Positions 10,645 through 22,323 of a stretch of 64,000 nucleotides of DNA are shown in pieces. How positions within the stretch are numbered: position 1 is the stretch's first letter; each line of letters opens with the position of its first letter. The notes under the pieces were generated by a model. That model searched no databases, was not told the origin of the DNA, and worked only from the letters and a program-made list of their open reading frames with translations. Position numbers and translations under genes: made by a program. The DNA comes from Anisus vortex. Lineage: Eukaryota; Mollusca; Gastropoda; Planorbidae. The DNA is taken from NCBI GenBank assembly GCA_949126835.1, contig OX421498.1:36427306-36491305 (forward strand). The letters run 5' to 3'.

Positions 10645-11394
10645 AAAAACATATTTATTTGAGAATGAATTGGATGCTTTAATAATTTAGGTCTAAATTT
10701 TTATTGTAGTCTGACGATAAATTTAGTAGTTGTATGATTGTATAGTATAATGTAATATTAAATCACAAATCTATGATAAATGATAAACTTAAAAAATAAT
10801 AAAATGGTAAACTTAAGATTATATCTTTGTCTGATATTTAAAAAACGTTGTCTTGTTGATATAGTTGCAAAAGAATTTCACAGTTTGTGAAAAAAAATAT
10901 TGTCACAGACCATGCTGTGTTTAAACACAAGCACGTTCGATAATGACTGTTTTAATACGGGCGGAACAACAAGGATGAGGCATGTCTCACAATCTTATAA
11001 GGATGAAAATGCGCTCATCTTTGCCTGTTTTTTTTATTTAAGTTACCAAAAGGGTTTACTTGTAATCATAGCGCGTGTGTCAATAGTTGCCAGGGGCCTT
11101 AAGCATGAATCGATTGGCTGTATAGATATTTTAAAAAAAAAAGAAAGAAAGAAAAGCTACACCAGGCTAAATAGGGCGATAGGCGGCTCTGACGTTTGCT
11201 GGGATCATATTACATCATACTGATCCAACTAGTTAAAAGCTTACATTGGTCTTTGTCCCTAAACGGAAATCGAATCACCGGATGTAAGGAGTAGAGTTGC
11301 CATAATTTTAGATCGACCAGAAACTGGAAATAATTGCCATGTTTCCATCTTTCTTTCTTGCTATCTAATAAAAATAATATTATATCGAATTTAT
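10645..11394. other. Stretch without a recognised feature
   Basis: AT-rich sequence and a short poly-A/GAAA patch at about 11131-11155. An open frame at 10900-11223 has no recognisable content. Confidence 0.35.
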
Positions 11395-11535
11395 CTATCT
11401 GTCTTTCTATCTTTCTATCTAATATAATTTATTGTAATCTATCTAATCTATCTAATCTATCCATAATATATCCGTAATCTATCCATAATCTATCCATAAT
11501 CTATCAATTTATAGGTCTAGTCTATCTTATCTTAT
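11395..11535. repeat. Degenerate TCTA/AATC microsatellite
   Basis: CTATCTTTCTATC, then repeated CTAATCTAT and CCATAATCTAT words, then TCTTATCTTATCTT up to the edge of the adjacent MITE. Confidence 0.7.
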
Positions 11536-11538
11536 CTT

Positions 11539-11726
11539 CAGTGGCGTAGCTAGGGGAGGTGGAGGGGGGTGGGGGTCTTAATTCGAAAGTCCCCCCGGGC
11601 CTCTACTTGAGGGGGCCCCTAAAGGAGTGTCCGATTTTTCTCATGTCATAATGTCGAATGCCAAAATGCAGGGGCCCCTAAAGAGGCCAAGCCCCACGGG
11701 CCCCTAAATCCCTTGCAACGGCACTG
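11539..11726. mobile_element. 188-bp hAT-type MITE with 8-bp target duplication
   Basis: It begins CAGTGGCGTAGCTAGGGG and ends TTGCAACGGCACTG, the CAGTGGCGTAGC-type inverted termini common in hAT MITEs. The flanks are CTTATCTT (11531-11538) and CTAATCTT (11727-11734), 7 of 8 identical. The interior is G/C-rich (GGGCCCCTAAA repeated) and non-coding. Confidence 0.7.
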
Positions 11727-11737
11727 CTAATCTTATA

Positions 11738-11785
11738 CATTACAGACGCTCCTTCTATAAAGAAGATTATTGCGTCCTAATGTAT
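11738..11785 (-). mobile_element. Antisense SINE-B / LINE tail
   Basis: TTACAGACGCTCCTTCTATAAAGAAGATTATTGCGTCCT is the inverse of the SINE-B 3' end and matches tails at 40780 and 57160. Confidence 0.5.
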
Positions 11786-11986
11786 ATGTAAGCTTATATC
11801 TTATTCAAAGGGGTGCAGCATTTTTCGTCCATGGGTCGCAAAAGGAATTTGATACCGCTAGTTATGAAAATCTATATACTAGAGTCTATGTTAATATAAA
11901 CTACCGATATATAGAATATAAACTTATATTGATAAAACTACTGCCACTAAAGGCTATGTGGGGCAACACTAAAAGTATATCTCTTA

Positions 11987-11999
11987 CTCTCTCTCTCTT

Positions 12000-12046
<47 letters not shown>
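11987..12046. repeat. (CT)n microsatellite
   Basis: An almost pure CT run of about 60 bp, just upstream of the hAT element. Confidence 0.9.
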
Positions 12047-12048
<2 letters not shown>

Positions 12049-12085
12049 CTAAAACGTCGGAATGATGAGAAGAATTAGCCTAAGG

Positions 12086-14255
12086 CAGGGGTCGGCAACC
12101 TGCGGCTCGCGAGCCGCATGCGGCTCTTTCGATTTTAAGATGCGGCTCTCCATGTACATGGGCAAATATAATTATTTTCAAAACTCATTAAAAAAAATTA
12201 TACTGAAAACATAATAAAAAAAATAAACAGAGAACCGTGATAATAGGTGGAGTAGTGAGTAGACGGACAGCTGACAGCCGCCAGTCACTAATACCACCCA
12301 GCCAGGAACCCAGCGGAGGTAGTGTTCAGTCTTCAGTCAATCTTCCTCGGAGCACGGTTGCGTGTGTGCTAATTTAAGCGCAAGCGAGAAAGAACAATTT
12401 CTCGTCGTTTCAAGATTGGACGGAGTCGTTTGCGTTCATATGCAACACAGATGGCCTTCCGACTTGTCTCATTTGCCAAGAAAAACTTGCACACAATAAA
12501 AAGTCAAATCGGAAGAGACACTTTACTACAAAACATACCCGATTCGCTGCTTAATATCCACCCGGTGACGCACGGAAAAAAAGCTGTTAAAAAGCTTCAA
12601 AAACCAAAACAACAGTCGAGTTCTATGCGAAGTAACAGGGCACAATCTTCAAATAATGTAAATCTGGCAAGCTTGCAAAATTACTACAAAGTGCAAGAAG
12701 AGGGAAACCATTCACAGATGGTCAGTACTTGAAGCTGAAGAACTGTTTCGTAATTTCAAAAACAAAACAGAAATCTTGAAGAAACTCAAAGATTTACTAT
12801 TATCTGCTAAAGCAGTACAAGATAGAACTGCTAAAATGTCTTCAAATGTAATACATAATATGCAAGACATTCAACTGGCTTCTGCTTTACCACTTGCTAT
12901 GGATGAGTCTTGCGACATAAAAGACACTGCACAAGTTACCCTTTTCTTCAGGTCTAAAAGGTCTAAAAGAGGAACTGCTAGAATTGCTGCCGCTCTCATG
13001 GAGAAGATATAGCAAATGCTGTGCAAAAATGTATGAAAGAATATGATATCAATATAAATAAACACGTTTCCATAGCATTTGGTGGAGCCAGAAGTATGAC
13101 AGGAATACATAAAGGGGTAACAACGATTCTTCGGCAAAAAATAAACCAAAAATTTTAACATTTCCCGAATTGAAAGAAGACAAATGGCTGCAAAAATTCA
13201 ACTTCATGGTGTATATCCCAAAGAAACCAAATGAGCTAAATGTAAAACTCCAAGGAAAGGGAAACCCAGGATATGCCTTGCTTAAAGAAGTGATTTGTCT
13301 CGAAAATAAATTAATTATTTAAACAACCTAAGCAGTATCGCAATGAAACCAATGCAACTATTGATACGAATTACTTTAGCATTGCTATAAACAAAATGAA
13401 GGATGTATTCGCTGAGAAATTTGAGCAATTCAAAACAAACGGAAATACTCTGGTGTTCATAGTAAATCCTCTCAACACAAAAATACAAAAGAGATCAACA
13501 TTGAGCCATTTTGGAATTGATGCTGGTTCGCTTCAAATGTAATTGCTGGATTTGAAAACCAAACATTTGTGAAGTGGCAAGCTCAAGAACTCAAGAGCAA
13601 GTAAGAAGAGTTGGAGGTCCAGAAAAGTATGCACGTCACGCTGCACAACTGACAGCTCTAAATGAAATGCCGTGAGTTGAGGCACCCATATTTGTTGCAT
13701 GGAATAGTCTTCCAGAATGCCACAGTGAGGTGAAGAAGTTGGCATTTGGAGTGCTGACGATCTTCTGGTCAACATATTCGTGCGAGCAAGCGATTTCTTG
13801 CATGGATTTAATAAAAAGTAAAGTAAGAAGCCAACTAACAAATAGGCCTACAAATCTAGAGGCTTGAAACTGAAAACAAGTTATGAGCCAGATTTAACCA
13901 AACTTTCCAAAGGCATGCAAGGCCAATGCTACCATTGATGTAACAATTGTAACTATATATTATTCAATAATTCTAGTTATATTACTTGATTAGGCCTACT
14001 AATTTTATTATTCTAGCAGAGCTAGATAAAATACTTAATTATTTTTTTTTGCGAAACATTTGTATCTTTTTATATCAATAAATATTATTTCTTATTTAAA
14101 GATATTTATTTTAAATAAAAAATCAAATATATATACCTAATCATAATAAAATACCATAATATTTAAAACAAAATTGATTGTGGCTCTTTCAAAACTGGGA
14201 ATTTTTGTAAATTGTAACTTTTGGCTCTTCCATCTCAAAAGGTTGCCGACCCCTG
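12086..14255 (+). mobile_element. 2.17-kb hAT transposon with perfect 8-bp target duplication
   Basis: The element starts CAGGGGTCGGCAACC and ends GGTTGCCGACCCCTG, an exact 15-bp inverted repeat. GCCTAAGG occurs directly on both sides (12078-12085 and 14256-14263), the 8-bp duplication diagnostic of hAT elements. Subterminal sequence is rich in GCGGCTCT words at both ends, as expected for transposase binding sites. It carries a broken transposase gene and is followed after 59 bp by a second hAT element with related ends. Confidence 0.92.
12408..13866 (+). pseudogene. Decayed BED-finger hAT transposase (GTF2IRD2/FAM200/SCAND3-like)
   Basis: Pieces appear in family order in changing frames. 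FQDWTESFAFICNTDGLPTC begins a BED-type finger with CLICQEKLAH and HFTTKH supplying the C-x2-C and H-x4-H ligands (about 12408-12545). Next comes [20 protein letters not shown] then [19 protein letters not shown] (12755-12960), which holds the first catalytic aspartate region. Then GGARSMTGIHKGVTTIL (about 13080-13130), NELNVKLQGKGNPGYALLKE (about 13230-13290), and a C-terminal dimerisation block LAFGVLTIFWSTYSCEQA..LIKSKVRSQLTN (about 13740-13840). Stops and frameshifts separate all blocks, so it cannot encode an active enzyme. The similarity to hAT-derived host genes such as GTF2IRD2 and FAM200 is family knowledge. Confidence 0.82.
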
Positions 14256-14322
14256 GCCTAAGGCTATACCTAAACGTCTCCTAAGAAAAAGAGCCAAAAG
14301 TGCATGTATGTATAGTCTAGCC

Positions 14323-15494
14323 CAGGGATCACTAAGGGGTCGGCAACCTTTTGCTAATGGTGTCCCAAACTAGGATTTCTAAATCATTCAGCGTGCCAAC
14401 AGCCTAAAAGTCAACCTGCTTTATTAAACTTGTTTTATTTTTTTTTATAAGAATTAATTTAACTACATAGCAAGACCAAGGCCGAAAGCAATGGAAATTC
14501 CCAGAGAAAATCGTTAAAGCGTTTTATTTATAATAAAAAAAATTAACGTGATTGTGATTCTTTTTCATTTGCATTTATGCCAAATACAAAATTGAATTAA
14601 CTAACTTTCGCACTTATTGTAACTATTTTGTGATAATTATCATTTGGTTGTCAAGATAAGGATCTAGCAACTGATAATATTCATCATATTTTGTTCTCAG
14701 TTTAACTGAGATTGTCTATAATTTGTCCATGAGCTGTATAATCGGTACGGAGGCACTATCGTAAAGCGGAATTGATACGTAGTAATCATACAAACTGGGT
14801 AGTTAATGTAATATTTGAAAAATGTGCGTATAATTTTTTATTAAATATAATATTTATATAACTTTCAACTACTTTTTACAGTTTGGTCATTATAAAATTA
14901 TAAGTTGTAGCCCTTTAGTCTTTTATAAAAAAAATAATAACAAAACGACATGTGCCAATAAAATGGGTTAATTATCTCCCTTTAATTGAAATAAAGTTTC
15001 TAAATGTGATTCAATAGTGATGCCAAACGTGTATGTTTTGTAGTATAACTAATATTACTGACTAAATATTATTTCTTTATATAAATCCAGTATTATGGTA
15101 TTCGTTACAAAATTTAATTATTAGAGGTATACTATTAATTTACGTTAAACAGTTGTAAATAAACAACATTTCCTGCGTTAATTGTTTGTCCATTTAGCCT
15201 TAAGGAGTATATCTTTTTAACATTAATAATTAAAACAATTGCATAATATAATACTATTAAAAAGTCGCTTAGACTTATTAAATTAATAATAACAAATTTT
15301 GTTTAAGAATAACTTATATGTATGTTTAATTATAGCAGATGAGCATGAAACAGCCAGTTTTCCTCATTCAGAACCGGAAAATGTTTTTTTTTTTTTTTTA
15401 TCAATGAAAAACGCCTATTGGATGTCTCTCGCGTGCTATTGAAAATCGCTCTGCGTGCCAAGTCTGGCACGCGTGCCTTAGGTTGCCGACCCTG
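14323..15494 (-). mobile_element. hAT-family element with perfect 8-bp target duplication, inverted
   Basis: GTCTAGCC flanks both ends (14315-14322 and 15495-15502). The right end reads GGTTGCCGACCCTG. The left end has CAGGG, then an extra ATCACTAA-type insertion, then GGGTCGGCAACC. Reverse-complemented, the right portion (GGCACGCGTGCCAGACTTGG, a palindrome-rich TIR-proximal block) matches the starts of copies at 42911 and 63421, so this copy is inverted relative to them. No intact coding frame. AT-rich body. Confidence 0.88.
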
Positions 15495-15502
15495 GTCTAG
15501 CC

Positions 15503-16060
15503 TACATTGCCTACATGATTGAATCCAAAACCTTTAGCAGTTCAGTAAGGCCTACTATTTATGCTAGTGTTAATATCGTCTCGTGCAACTATACATCTTT
15601 CTGTGACTCTTAAGCTCAGCGCGGAAGGATATCAAAACTATTTCTATTAGCAACACTAACTTAAGTTATTTATAGGCACAACCAAAACATTGTTGTTAGT
15701 TGTTGTTTTTTTTTTTCTTGTTCATAGTACACAAATATATATTAAAAAGTTCCCAGATTAGATAGTCCAGAGTCTAGTGTATCAGCGACATCGATTTATT
15801 TTTTCATCCAAGACTTCCACACAACTCCAAGAAGAAGAGTTTCGACGCTTGAAACTAGCACTGCGGTATATTATGAACAGAGGTCGAGATATTATAAGCG
15901 TGGGCGGCTCAAAGTCCTGGCTACACGGGCAGTTGCCCGGGGCGCCATCTGCATGACAGTGCATGGGCAAGGATCAAAGATCTCCCAAGAAAACAAACTT
16001 TAAAATGTAATGCTTTTTCTAAATGAAAGAGAGAGAGAGAGACACTTTTAACATGTCGTT
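15503..16060. other. Stretch with no gene; possible MITE end
   Basis: Contains ACGGGCAGTTGCCCGGGGCG near 15924, a GC-rich palindromic word resembling DNA-transposon termini, but no partner end was found. Poly-T near 15705 and a short GA run near 16030. Confidence 0.3.
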
Positions 16061-16640
16061 AGATATACATGTATATATATTGATCTACTAACAAATAGAT
16101 TGAGAGATAGACTGACAGAGATAGATTGATATATCGATGGATATATAGATATAGATTCTATAGTTAGATTTCAAGATAGATATACAGAGAAATAGATAAA
16201 TAGACAAATAAATAGATAGATAGATAGGTCGGTAGGAAGGTAGGCAGGTATGCGGGTAGGTCGGTCGGTCGGTCGGTAGGTAGGCCTACGTAGTTAGGCA
16301 GGTAGTTAGGTATTTAGGTAGGTAAGTATGCAGGTAGGAAGGTACGTAGGTACGTACGTACGTAGGTAGGTAGGTAGGTAGGTAGGTAGGTAGGTATGTA
16401 GGTAGGTGGGTAGGTAGGTAGGTAGGTATGTAGGTAGGTAGATGGTATGTAGGTAGGTAGGTATGTAGGTAGGTAGGTAGGTAGATGGTATGTAGGTAGG
16501 TAGGTAGGTAGGTAGGTAGGTAGGTAAGTAGGTAGGTAGATGGTATGTAGGTAGGTAGGTAGGTAGGTAGGTAGGTAGATGGTATGTAGGTATGTAGGTA
16601 GGTAGGTAGGTAGGTAGATGGTATGTAGGTAGTAGAATAG
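16061..16640. repeat. GATA then GTAG tetranucleotide tract
   Basis: Impure GATA words to about 16225 pass into GTAG (CTAC on the other strand) to 16630, interrupted by repeated GATGGTAT words. Both minus-strand frames stay open for about 130 codons of Tyr-Leu-Pro-Thr repeats, an artefact of the unit. Confidence 0.9.
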
Positions 16641-17365
16641 AATGGAATAAATAGAATAGATACAAAGATGTGCTTACTACTTGACCACACGTACACAAAT
16701 AATGGCGACTATATATATTACCCTAATCTCACCGTCAAACAGTAGTAGAATAGATACAGTGATACAGCATCTATGAGAGAAAATACAATTATGTTAAGAA
16801 CAGTGAGAAGAATCGCCAGACAGTACTATAAGAATAACATTTTAGATGGTGCGTGTGTGCGTTTGTGGTGTGTACGCTCGCGCGTGAGTGTGTGTGTGCT
16901 TACATCGAATTACAATGAACAAGATTAAAATACATGCATTCATAATAGATTATAAAACGACATGTTAATAACTATAAATCACATGTGTTATGATTATAAA
17001 TATTTTTTTTACATTTCAAAATCCAGACTCCCTGGTCACGTATCCCATCTCATCGTCAACATCTTTCAAAGACTGGAGATGAGTATATGCCCCTCCTCCC
17101 CCAAACACGACCCCCCCCCCCCCTCTTTACACACACACACACACCTTTTGTGGAAGTGAATGAGGCTGTCAAACTGATAATATAGACTCGTCTTTCATAT
17201 TAGACCAGGATAAATAAATTGAAGAATGTCTTGAGTTCGTGTGAAACTTGGCAGTTAAAGCTAGACTGTATATTTAAACTCTATAGACCCGTTTACAGTA
17301 TTGCGTCATAGAATTATAAGCTATGCACACTTACAATAATTAATATTATCTATAACATTCTTAAC
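16641..17365. other. Stretch without a gene
   Basis: Holds a GTGTGC/GCGC patch near 16850-16900, a C14 run near 17110 and an ACAC run. Nothing else was recognised. Confidence 0.35.
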
Positions 17366-17585
17366 GTAGGGCATGGTGGCCTAGTAGGATCGATTCCTGT
17401 CGAAGTCTAGGAATTGTTCCCGTTTCTGGAGGTTATCACTGAGTCTACCCGATGGGTAACTGATAATTGTGTGGGGCAAAGTAAAGGCGGCTGGGAATCG
17501 TGCTGGTCACACTATCTCCTAGTAGGTCCTGGCCAAGTAAACTTGTGAATGCTACTTCATAGGGTCCCGTTGGGGGAATTTTTAC
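17366..17585 (+). mobile_element. SINE family A, diverged copy
   Basis: GGCATGGTGGCCTAGTAGGAT (tRNA-like head), then CTGAGTCTACCC, AAAGTAAAGGCGGCTGGGAA, GTGCTGGTCACAC and AACTTGTGAATGCT, in the order shared by the copies at 25633, 31507, 34003 and 55126. Confidence 0.65.
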
Positions 17586-18185
17586 TTTTGCTGGTGTTAA
17601 GAACAATTACACGAGTGCCTCACAATAGCACAACTTCAAAGTTACTCTCTATATATAAACAATATAATTCAGTGTAGACAAAATATTTTCTTGTTACATC
17701 ACTTATAGAAGAACTTTCGAGAGTCGATCAGTCGAACGTTTGTGACGTCACATAAGGGAAACAAATCTTATTCTTACTCCGCCCAATGTAGTTTTGAACA
17801 ATCAAGAAAGGAAGGGACATTGTCACTTGCCACTGACGTTTCTGAATTGTTATTCCATGTAAAATAGAACAAGTCTTAATGCAAGAATTCAAGTATAAAT
17901 AATAGATCCTTAGGCTCTTCTATGCTCTACCGTTCCGTGAAAGTGAAACTTAAATGTAATTTTTAAAATTGTGAAAACCAAATGTTGTTTCCTTACGATT
18001 CCTATTGTAAATACTCGGAAGTCATTCTTAATGATTTTTAATAACAAACATTTGTATTAATCAATTAAATTTTTTTTAAAGAATTATAATTCATTAGTTT
18101 AAAAACTACAACCATTAACGTAATGAGCATTGACGAGTTGAAAATAGATAAATATCTACAGATAATACTTCCGTAATTGAGCAAG
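17586..18185. other. Stretch without a gene
   Basis: AT-rich. A CRE-like palindrome TGACGTCA lies near 17741. No exon or repeat family was recognised. Confidence 0.3.
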
Positions 18186-18335
18186 TAAAGTACCCTTCGG
18201 ACCAAACTGATCAAAGGACCGGTGAAGCAGCGTTCACAAGTTTCTGTGGCCACGGCATACTAGAGATGTGTGGTGTGGCCAGCACAATGCCCAGCCGCCT
18301 TTACTTTACCCCAACTAATGCCAGGTACCCGTCAG
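18186..18335 (-). mobile_element. SINE family A, 3' half, antisense
   Basis: Reads, inverted, TAAAGGCGGCTGGGCATTGT, GCTGGCCACACCACA, GCCGTGGCCACAGAAACTTG, TGAACGCTGCTTCACCGG and a tail TTTGGTCCGAAGGGTACTTT, all shared with the other SINE-A copies. Confidence 0.7.
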
Positions 18336-19191
18336 AGCTGTAATTGAGTACTTGTTTTCATTGATCAAGTTCTCAATAAAAAAAAAACGAAAAAAAAAAA
18401 ATGGAAAGGAAAACATTGTGTTCTAGAAATAAATATTTGAACAAGTTGCACGTTTAAAGTTTGCTTGCGTTTCAGCGAGGTTCTTTCAGTGGTGGAGGTT
18501 TAAAACAAACTAGAAAGCGGAACATTTTGTCTGTGATCGTACTACAGACTTTCTACTGCAGTTACCCCCTCCCCCCCCCCCAATCCTTCCCACCCCTTCG
18601 ATTAGGTGAGTATTTTATAGTCTATACTCAATATGCATCTGTGATAATTCTAGACAACAGCGCCTATAAAGATAGCTGACAAACATGGATGCTTCCAAAA
18701 CAGGCCTAACACGGTATATGTTTACACAGTGTGATAGTGAATAATAGAGATAATAGAAAGTTAGCTAGATAAATAGATACATATATATACCAATCTACAT
18801 TATTTTTATTGATTGTTCTATGTATTTTTTAACATATTTTTATGACCATTTTACGCTGAATGAAATTAATAAGGAATTTCCATGGACATAGTTTGAGTAG
18901 GTTACGTAATTGTTTTGACAAGATAAGACAAGACAAGCCCTCTTCATATGCCAGTGCTGTTTTATGTTTTAAACTTGATTTTCACAAAATATTTTATAAT
19001 TGCTTATTTTGCCGGATAAAATTTTTGTATAGAAAAGTAAAAATTTTAAACTTTAAAAATGTATAATTTATGTAATATAAAAGTTAATCTTTAATATCCA
19101 GATACAATATTAGTTTTAACTAGTTTATGGAGAAATAATGCACGTGTTCTAAAATTGTCTTGTATCATCGCCGTCTACTTTGTACTATCTG
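18336..19191. other. Stretch without a gene
   Basis: Poly-A runs near 18380, a C10 run near 18572 and short TAGATA words near 18765. No convincing coding frame. Confidence 0.3.
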
Positions 19192-19365
19192 TTCCTTCCC
19201 AGGGCCGGATTTAGACTTGATGGGGCCCTAAGCTATTTGAGATATGGGGCCCTTTATAATCTTAGGCTATATGTCAGTGCCAAATATGATTTTCGGATAC
19301 CTAGAGGGTTAAACTGAAATATAATTAAGAAGTATAGACCTATAGATAGTGAAATAATAAATCAT

Positions 19366-19660
19366 AGTCTATAATAAGATGGGCCGCTTGCTTTGATATT
19401 TCTGCTATTTGATAACTTGAAACACTTTGTTTTGGAATTTCCAATCGCACTAAGTCCTCTAGACTTCGGTTGAGTAATTCGCTATGATTTTCTCAATGGA
19501 AAATAAAGATTAAAATCAAAATTTGTATATAGCGGAAACCTTTAATGAAATTGTAGGAGCGTATAAGTCATTAATGACAGCTTTATTGGCTGGGCACGGA
19601 AAAGAAAGAACACAGAAACTCTAAAAATAGAGCAAGCTGTTCATCTTATTTTATAGTCTT
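19366..19660 (+). mobile_element. TATAATAAGATGG MITE, copy 1, nested in the hAT element
   Basis: The left end TCTATAATAAGATGGGCCGC and the inverse right end AGCAAGCTGTTCATCTTATT pair as inverted termini. The body matches 22324-22755 almost base for base, including CTCTAGACTTCGGTTGAG and TTTTCTCAATGGAAAAT. It lies inside the hAT copy, downstream of the transposase frame. Confidence 0.75.
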
Positions 19661-19860
19661 TGAATAAATCTTTAACTTAAAATCATTTTTATTCATAACG
19701 AACTTAAAATGCAAACTCTTGTAAAAAGAAACAAAAGTTCTTTTAAAAGGCACAATTTTTAAAGGCCTATATTATCTAATCTCTTGACACATGTTATAAA
19801 GATTCAGGAATTATATTAAACTAAACTATTTCCTTTCTTGCCTTTGCCAGAGCAAAGTCA

Positions 19861-21395
19861 CTGATGACATCATCAAATGATAAACTGCTTACTTTCTATG
19901 TATATGAGACTGTGGGAACATAATTTATATTGAATAATTGTTGTTCTAAATTCATTTTTTATCCTCTTCAGCTGAGAAAAAGATCTTTCTCCAGAGCAAT
20001 TTGCAACCATCATACTAAAAAACAATCTTAAAATCGCGTCTGCATTAGGGAATGCTGATTGGACTCGATCGTTAAATATTACTATGCCGATCCTGATGTA
20101 TCAGACTATCATGTTCCGCTGTACCATAGGCTTGAATTTGTCTAACATATTGATCAAAATGCTTGATTTCTTCTACAAGACTCACGTGCACATCTTCAGG
20201 ATATTTTTGGCATAAAGCACTAACTCCTTCACGAATTTCTTCTTCTGTAGCTTCTAATTTTGTTAAGAATGAAAACTTTTTTGCAGCGTCATTGTATACT
20301 GAGGCCCACTGTGTTAGACTTGACTCTAATGACTCAAATGCATCCATCACAGGTATAAATGTTTTGATTCTGAACTTGTCTCATGACTCAAGGTTCTCTA
20401 AAGCATCATCTTCATCATCACTGAAATGCCTTCTTCTATATCTGCTTTTTTTAAAATCAACATCAGGCTATTTTTCCTTTGCTTTTTCTTCAAAATGATC
20501 GAACATATGACTGGAACCTTTAACAAAATCCGAAAATGAAGCATACAATATCCTACATACATCTAGACTATTTTTGTGGTCTTGCAGTGATTGACTAGTC
20601 TTATGAAATCCATCCAGCAAGTAACTCCACAAATAAAACATTACCATAAATTCAAACTCCTCCATTTTTTTCAAAATATTTATGGCTTGATTTCTTGTTT
20701 CGCCTTTCTCTCTAGTATCAATATACAGCTGATGCAATGCAGAAATTATTCAATATTATTTCTTGCATACCCTTGTATTTGCCAGACATGTTGGCAGCAT
20801 TATCATAAGACTGACTCGACAGGTACTAAAATCTTTTTTGCACTTATTTGTAAAGTACGTGTGCACCATCTTAGCCATACATTCCATTGTGTGTCTTCCC
20901 ATTTTTAGGAAAGCTAGAAAACGTCCAATATGGAGCCCATCATCTGTTGAAACATACCTCGCAATAACAGTGATCTAATCAATAAGGGACCGGACTGGAG
21001 TAGAATCTACAGATAAACTGAACTACCTTGCAGTTCTTAAATCATACAAGATTGAGTCTCTTACTTCATGTGCCATAATTTAGATAAATTCATCACATAT
21101 TGTTGTAGAAAGATAAGATGTGACACCTGATCCTTTATTCCCAATTTTCTTTTATATGGCTTGCTAGAAAAGGATACAATTTATCTATAAGTTCGAGTAA
21201 TCCAAGGAAATTGCCATTGTGAGGATAACCAAATAATTGCTTATCTCCTCTTAAAGATAAACCACGCTCTGCCATAGTAAGCTTAATTATGACTGCCACA
21301 ACTCGTTCAAGGACATTTTTACAGATCTGCCGTTTATTATTTATATTTATATAATCATGCTGCAGTATATTTAAGTATATATGACAATTGTTCAC
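19861..21395 (-). pseudogene. Decayed ZMYM1-like (TTF-type) hAT transposase
   Basis: Blocks occur in family order on the minus strand. LERVVAVI..LAERGLSLRGDKQ-type text with PHNGNFLGLLELIDKLYPFL is near 21395-21140. VIARYVSTDDGLHIGRFLAF is near 20965. SYDNAANMSGKYKGMQE is near 20800, the conserved hAT core motif around a catalytic aspartate. DTREKGETRNQAINILKKME is at 20737-20650, KYPEDVHVSLVEEIKHFDQY is near 20200, and VANCSGERSFSQLKRIKN, the C-terminal hAT dimerisation motif, is near 20010. Frame changes and stops separate most blocks, so no active protein is possible. Residues typical of ZMYM1-like transposases are otherwise well kept, suggesting moderate age. Confidence 0.85.
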
Positions 21396-21519
21396 TCAAA
21401 ATAATTGGTTTGGGGGCCCCCAAGATAGTGGGGGCCCTAAGCTATAGCTTGTTTTGCTTATAGGTAAATCCGGCCCTGTTCCTTCCTTTCATGTACATTG
21501 CTATCGCCTGGCTTCGATA

Positions 21520-21842
21520 TTGATAGTTAGATAGTTATAGACATTAGACGGACAAACTTAGGGATAGATAGATAGATACACGAATGGATAGTTAGGCCTA
21601 ATTATATAAATAGACATAGGGCCTATATTTAGGTAGGTAGGCGGGTAGGTTGATAGCTACATAGCTATTTATTTATGATATATGACAAATGATAAACAGA
21701 TAGATAGTTATATAAATCGATATACAGGTAGATAGTTATATAAATCGATATACAGGTAGATAAATAAATCAAAAGATAAATCGATAGATGAAAAAATAAA
21801 TATATAGATAATTACATAGATAAATACGGTAAATAGATAGAT

Positions 21843-21904
<62 letters not shown>
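21520..21904. repeat. TAGA-rich tract ending in a (GA)n run
   Basis: Impure GATA/TAGATA words run from about 21530 to 21845, with a repeated ATATACAGGTAGATA segment, then an uninterrupted GA run at 21846-21904. Confidence 0.85.
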
Positions 21905-21906
<2 letters not shown>

Positions 21907-21940
21907 TATTTAATTAAATATTTACTTAATTCACAGTCAA

Positions 21941-22032
21941 TCGTGTTTTCGTGATTTCCCCGTCGATACGACGTGGTGTAACTCCACTTTCCTCGTGTTT
22001 TCGTGATTTCCCCCTCGATACGACGTGGTGTG
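21941..22032. repeat. Two tandem copies of a 52-bp sequence
   Basis: TCGTGTTTTCGTGATTTCCC..TCGATACGACGTGGTGT begins at 21941 and again at 21993, with one substitution in the shared part. Function unknown. Confidence 0.8.
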
Positions 22033-22323
22033 CCTGTTGGGATAGCAGTGCACTCCTCGTCATCTCCTGCCGTACTAACGACTGCATAACATCAAACTCT
22101 TGTAGTCTTACAAAGTAATCATTCACACACACCTTAAACACTATTTGCCAACTCAAACAGGTAGGCTATAGATCTAGACCTAGTTGCTCGTAAATGGAAA
22201 AATGTAACACTAGATCAATTTGATTTGTTAACTTTAAAAAAATGTACTTTATATTAATTTCATTTTTCATTCGATTAAATTTGAGACAAAAAATATTTTT
22301 CACTGGCTTACATTGTACCAAGG
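22033..22323. other. Stretch without a recognised feature
   Basis: AT-rich. No gene or repeat seen. Confidence 0.3.

Larger units (their letters stand above)
19200..21478 (-). mobile_element. 2.28-kb hAT transposon with perfect 8-bp target duplication
   Basis: It starts CAGGGCCGGATTTAGACTTG and ends TAGGTAAATCCGGCCCTG, inverted termini followed on both sides by subterminal GGGGCCCTAAGCTAT. TTCCTTCC occurs directly at 19192-19199 and 21479-21486. It carries a minus-strand transposase pseudogene and a nested MITE (19366-19660). An inverted terminus of a related element lies at 44955-45009. Confidence 0.92.

Noticed and set aside
16286..16698. 136-codon Tyr-Leu-Pro-Thr protein
   Set aside because: Translation of a GTAG tetranucleotide tract, open in more than one frame.
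20163..20498. Plus-strand 111-codon frame
   Set aside because: It lies antisense to clear hAT transposase blocks on the minus strand.
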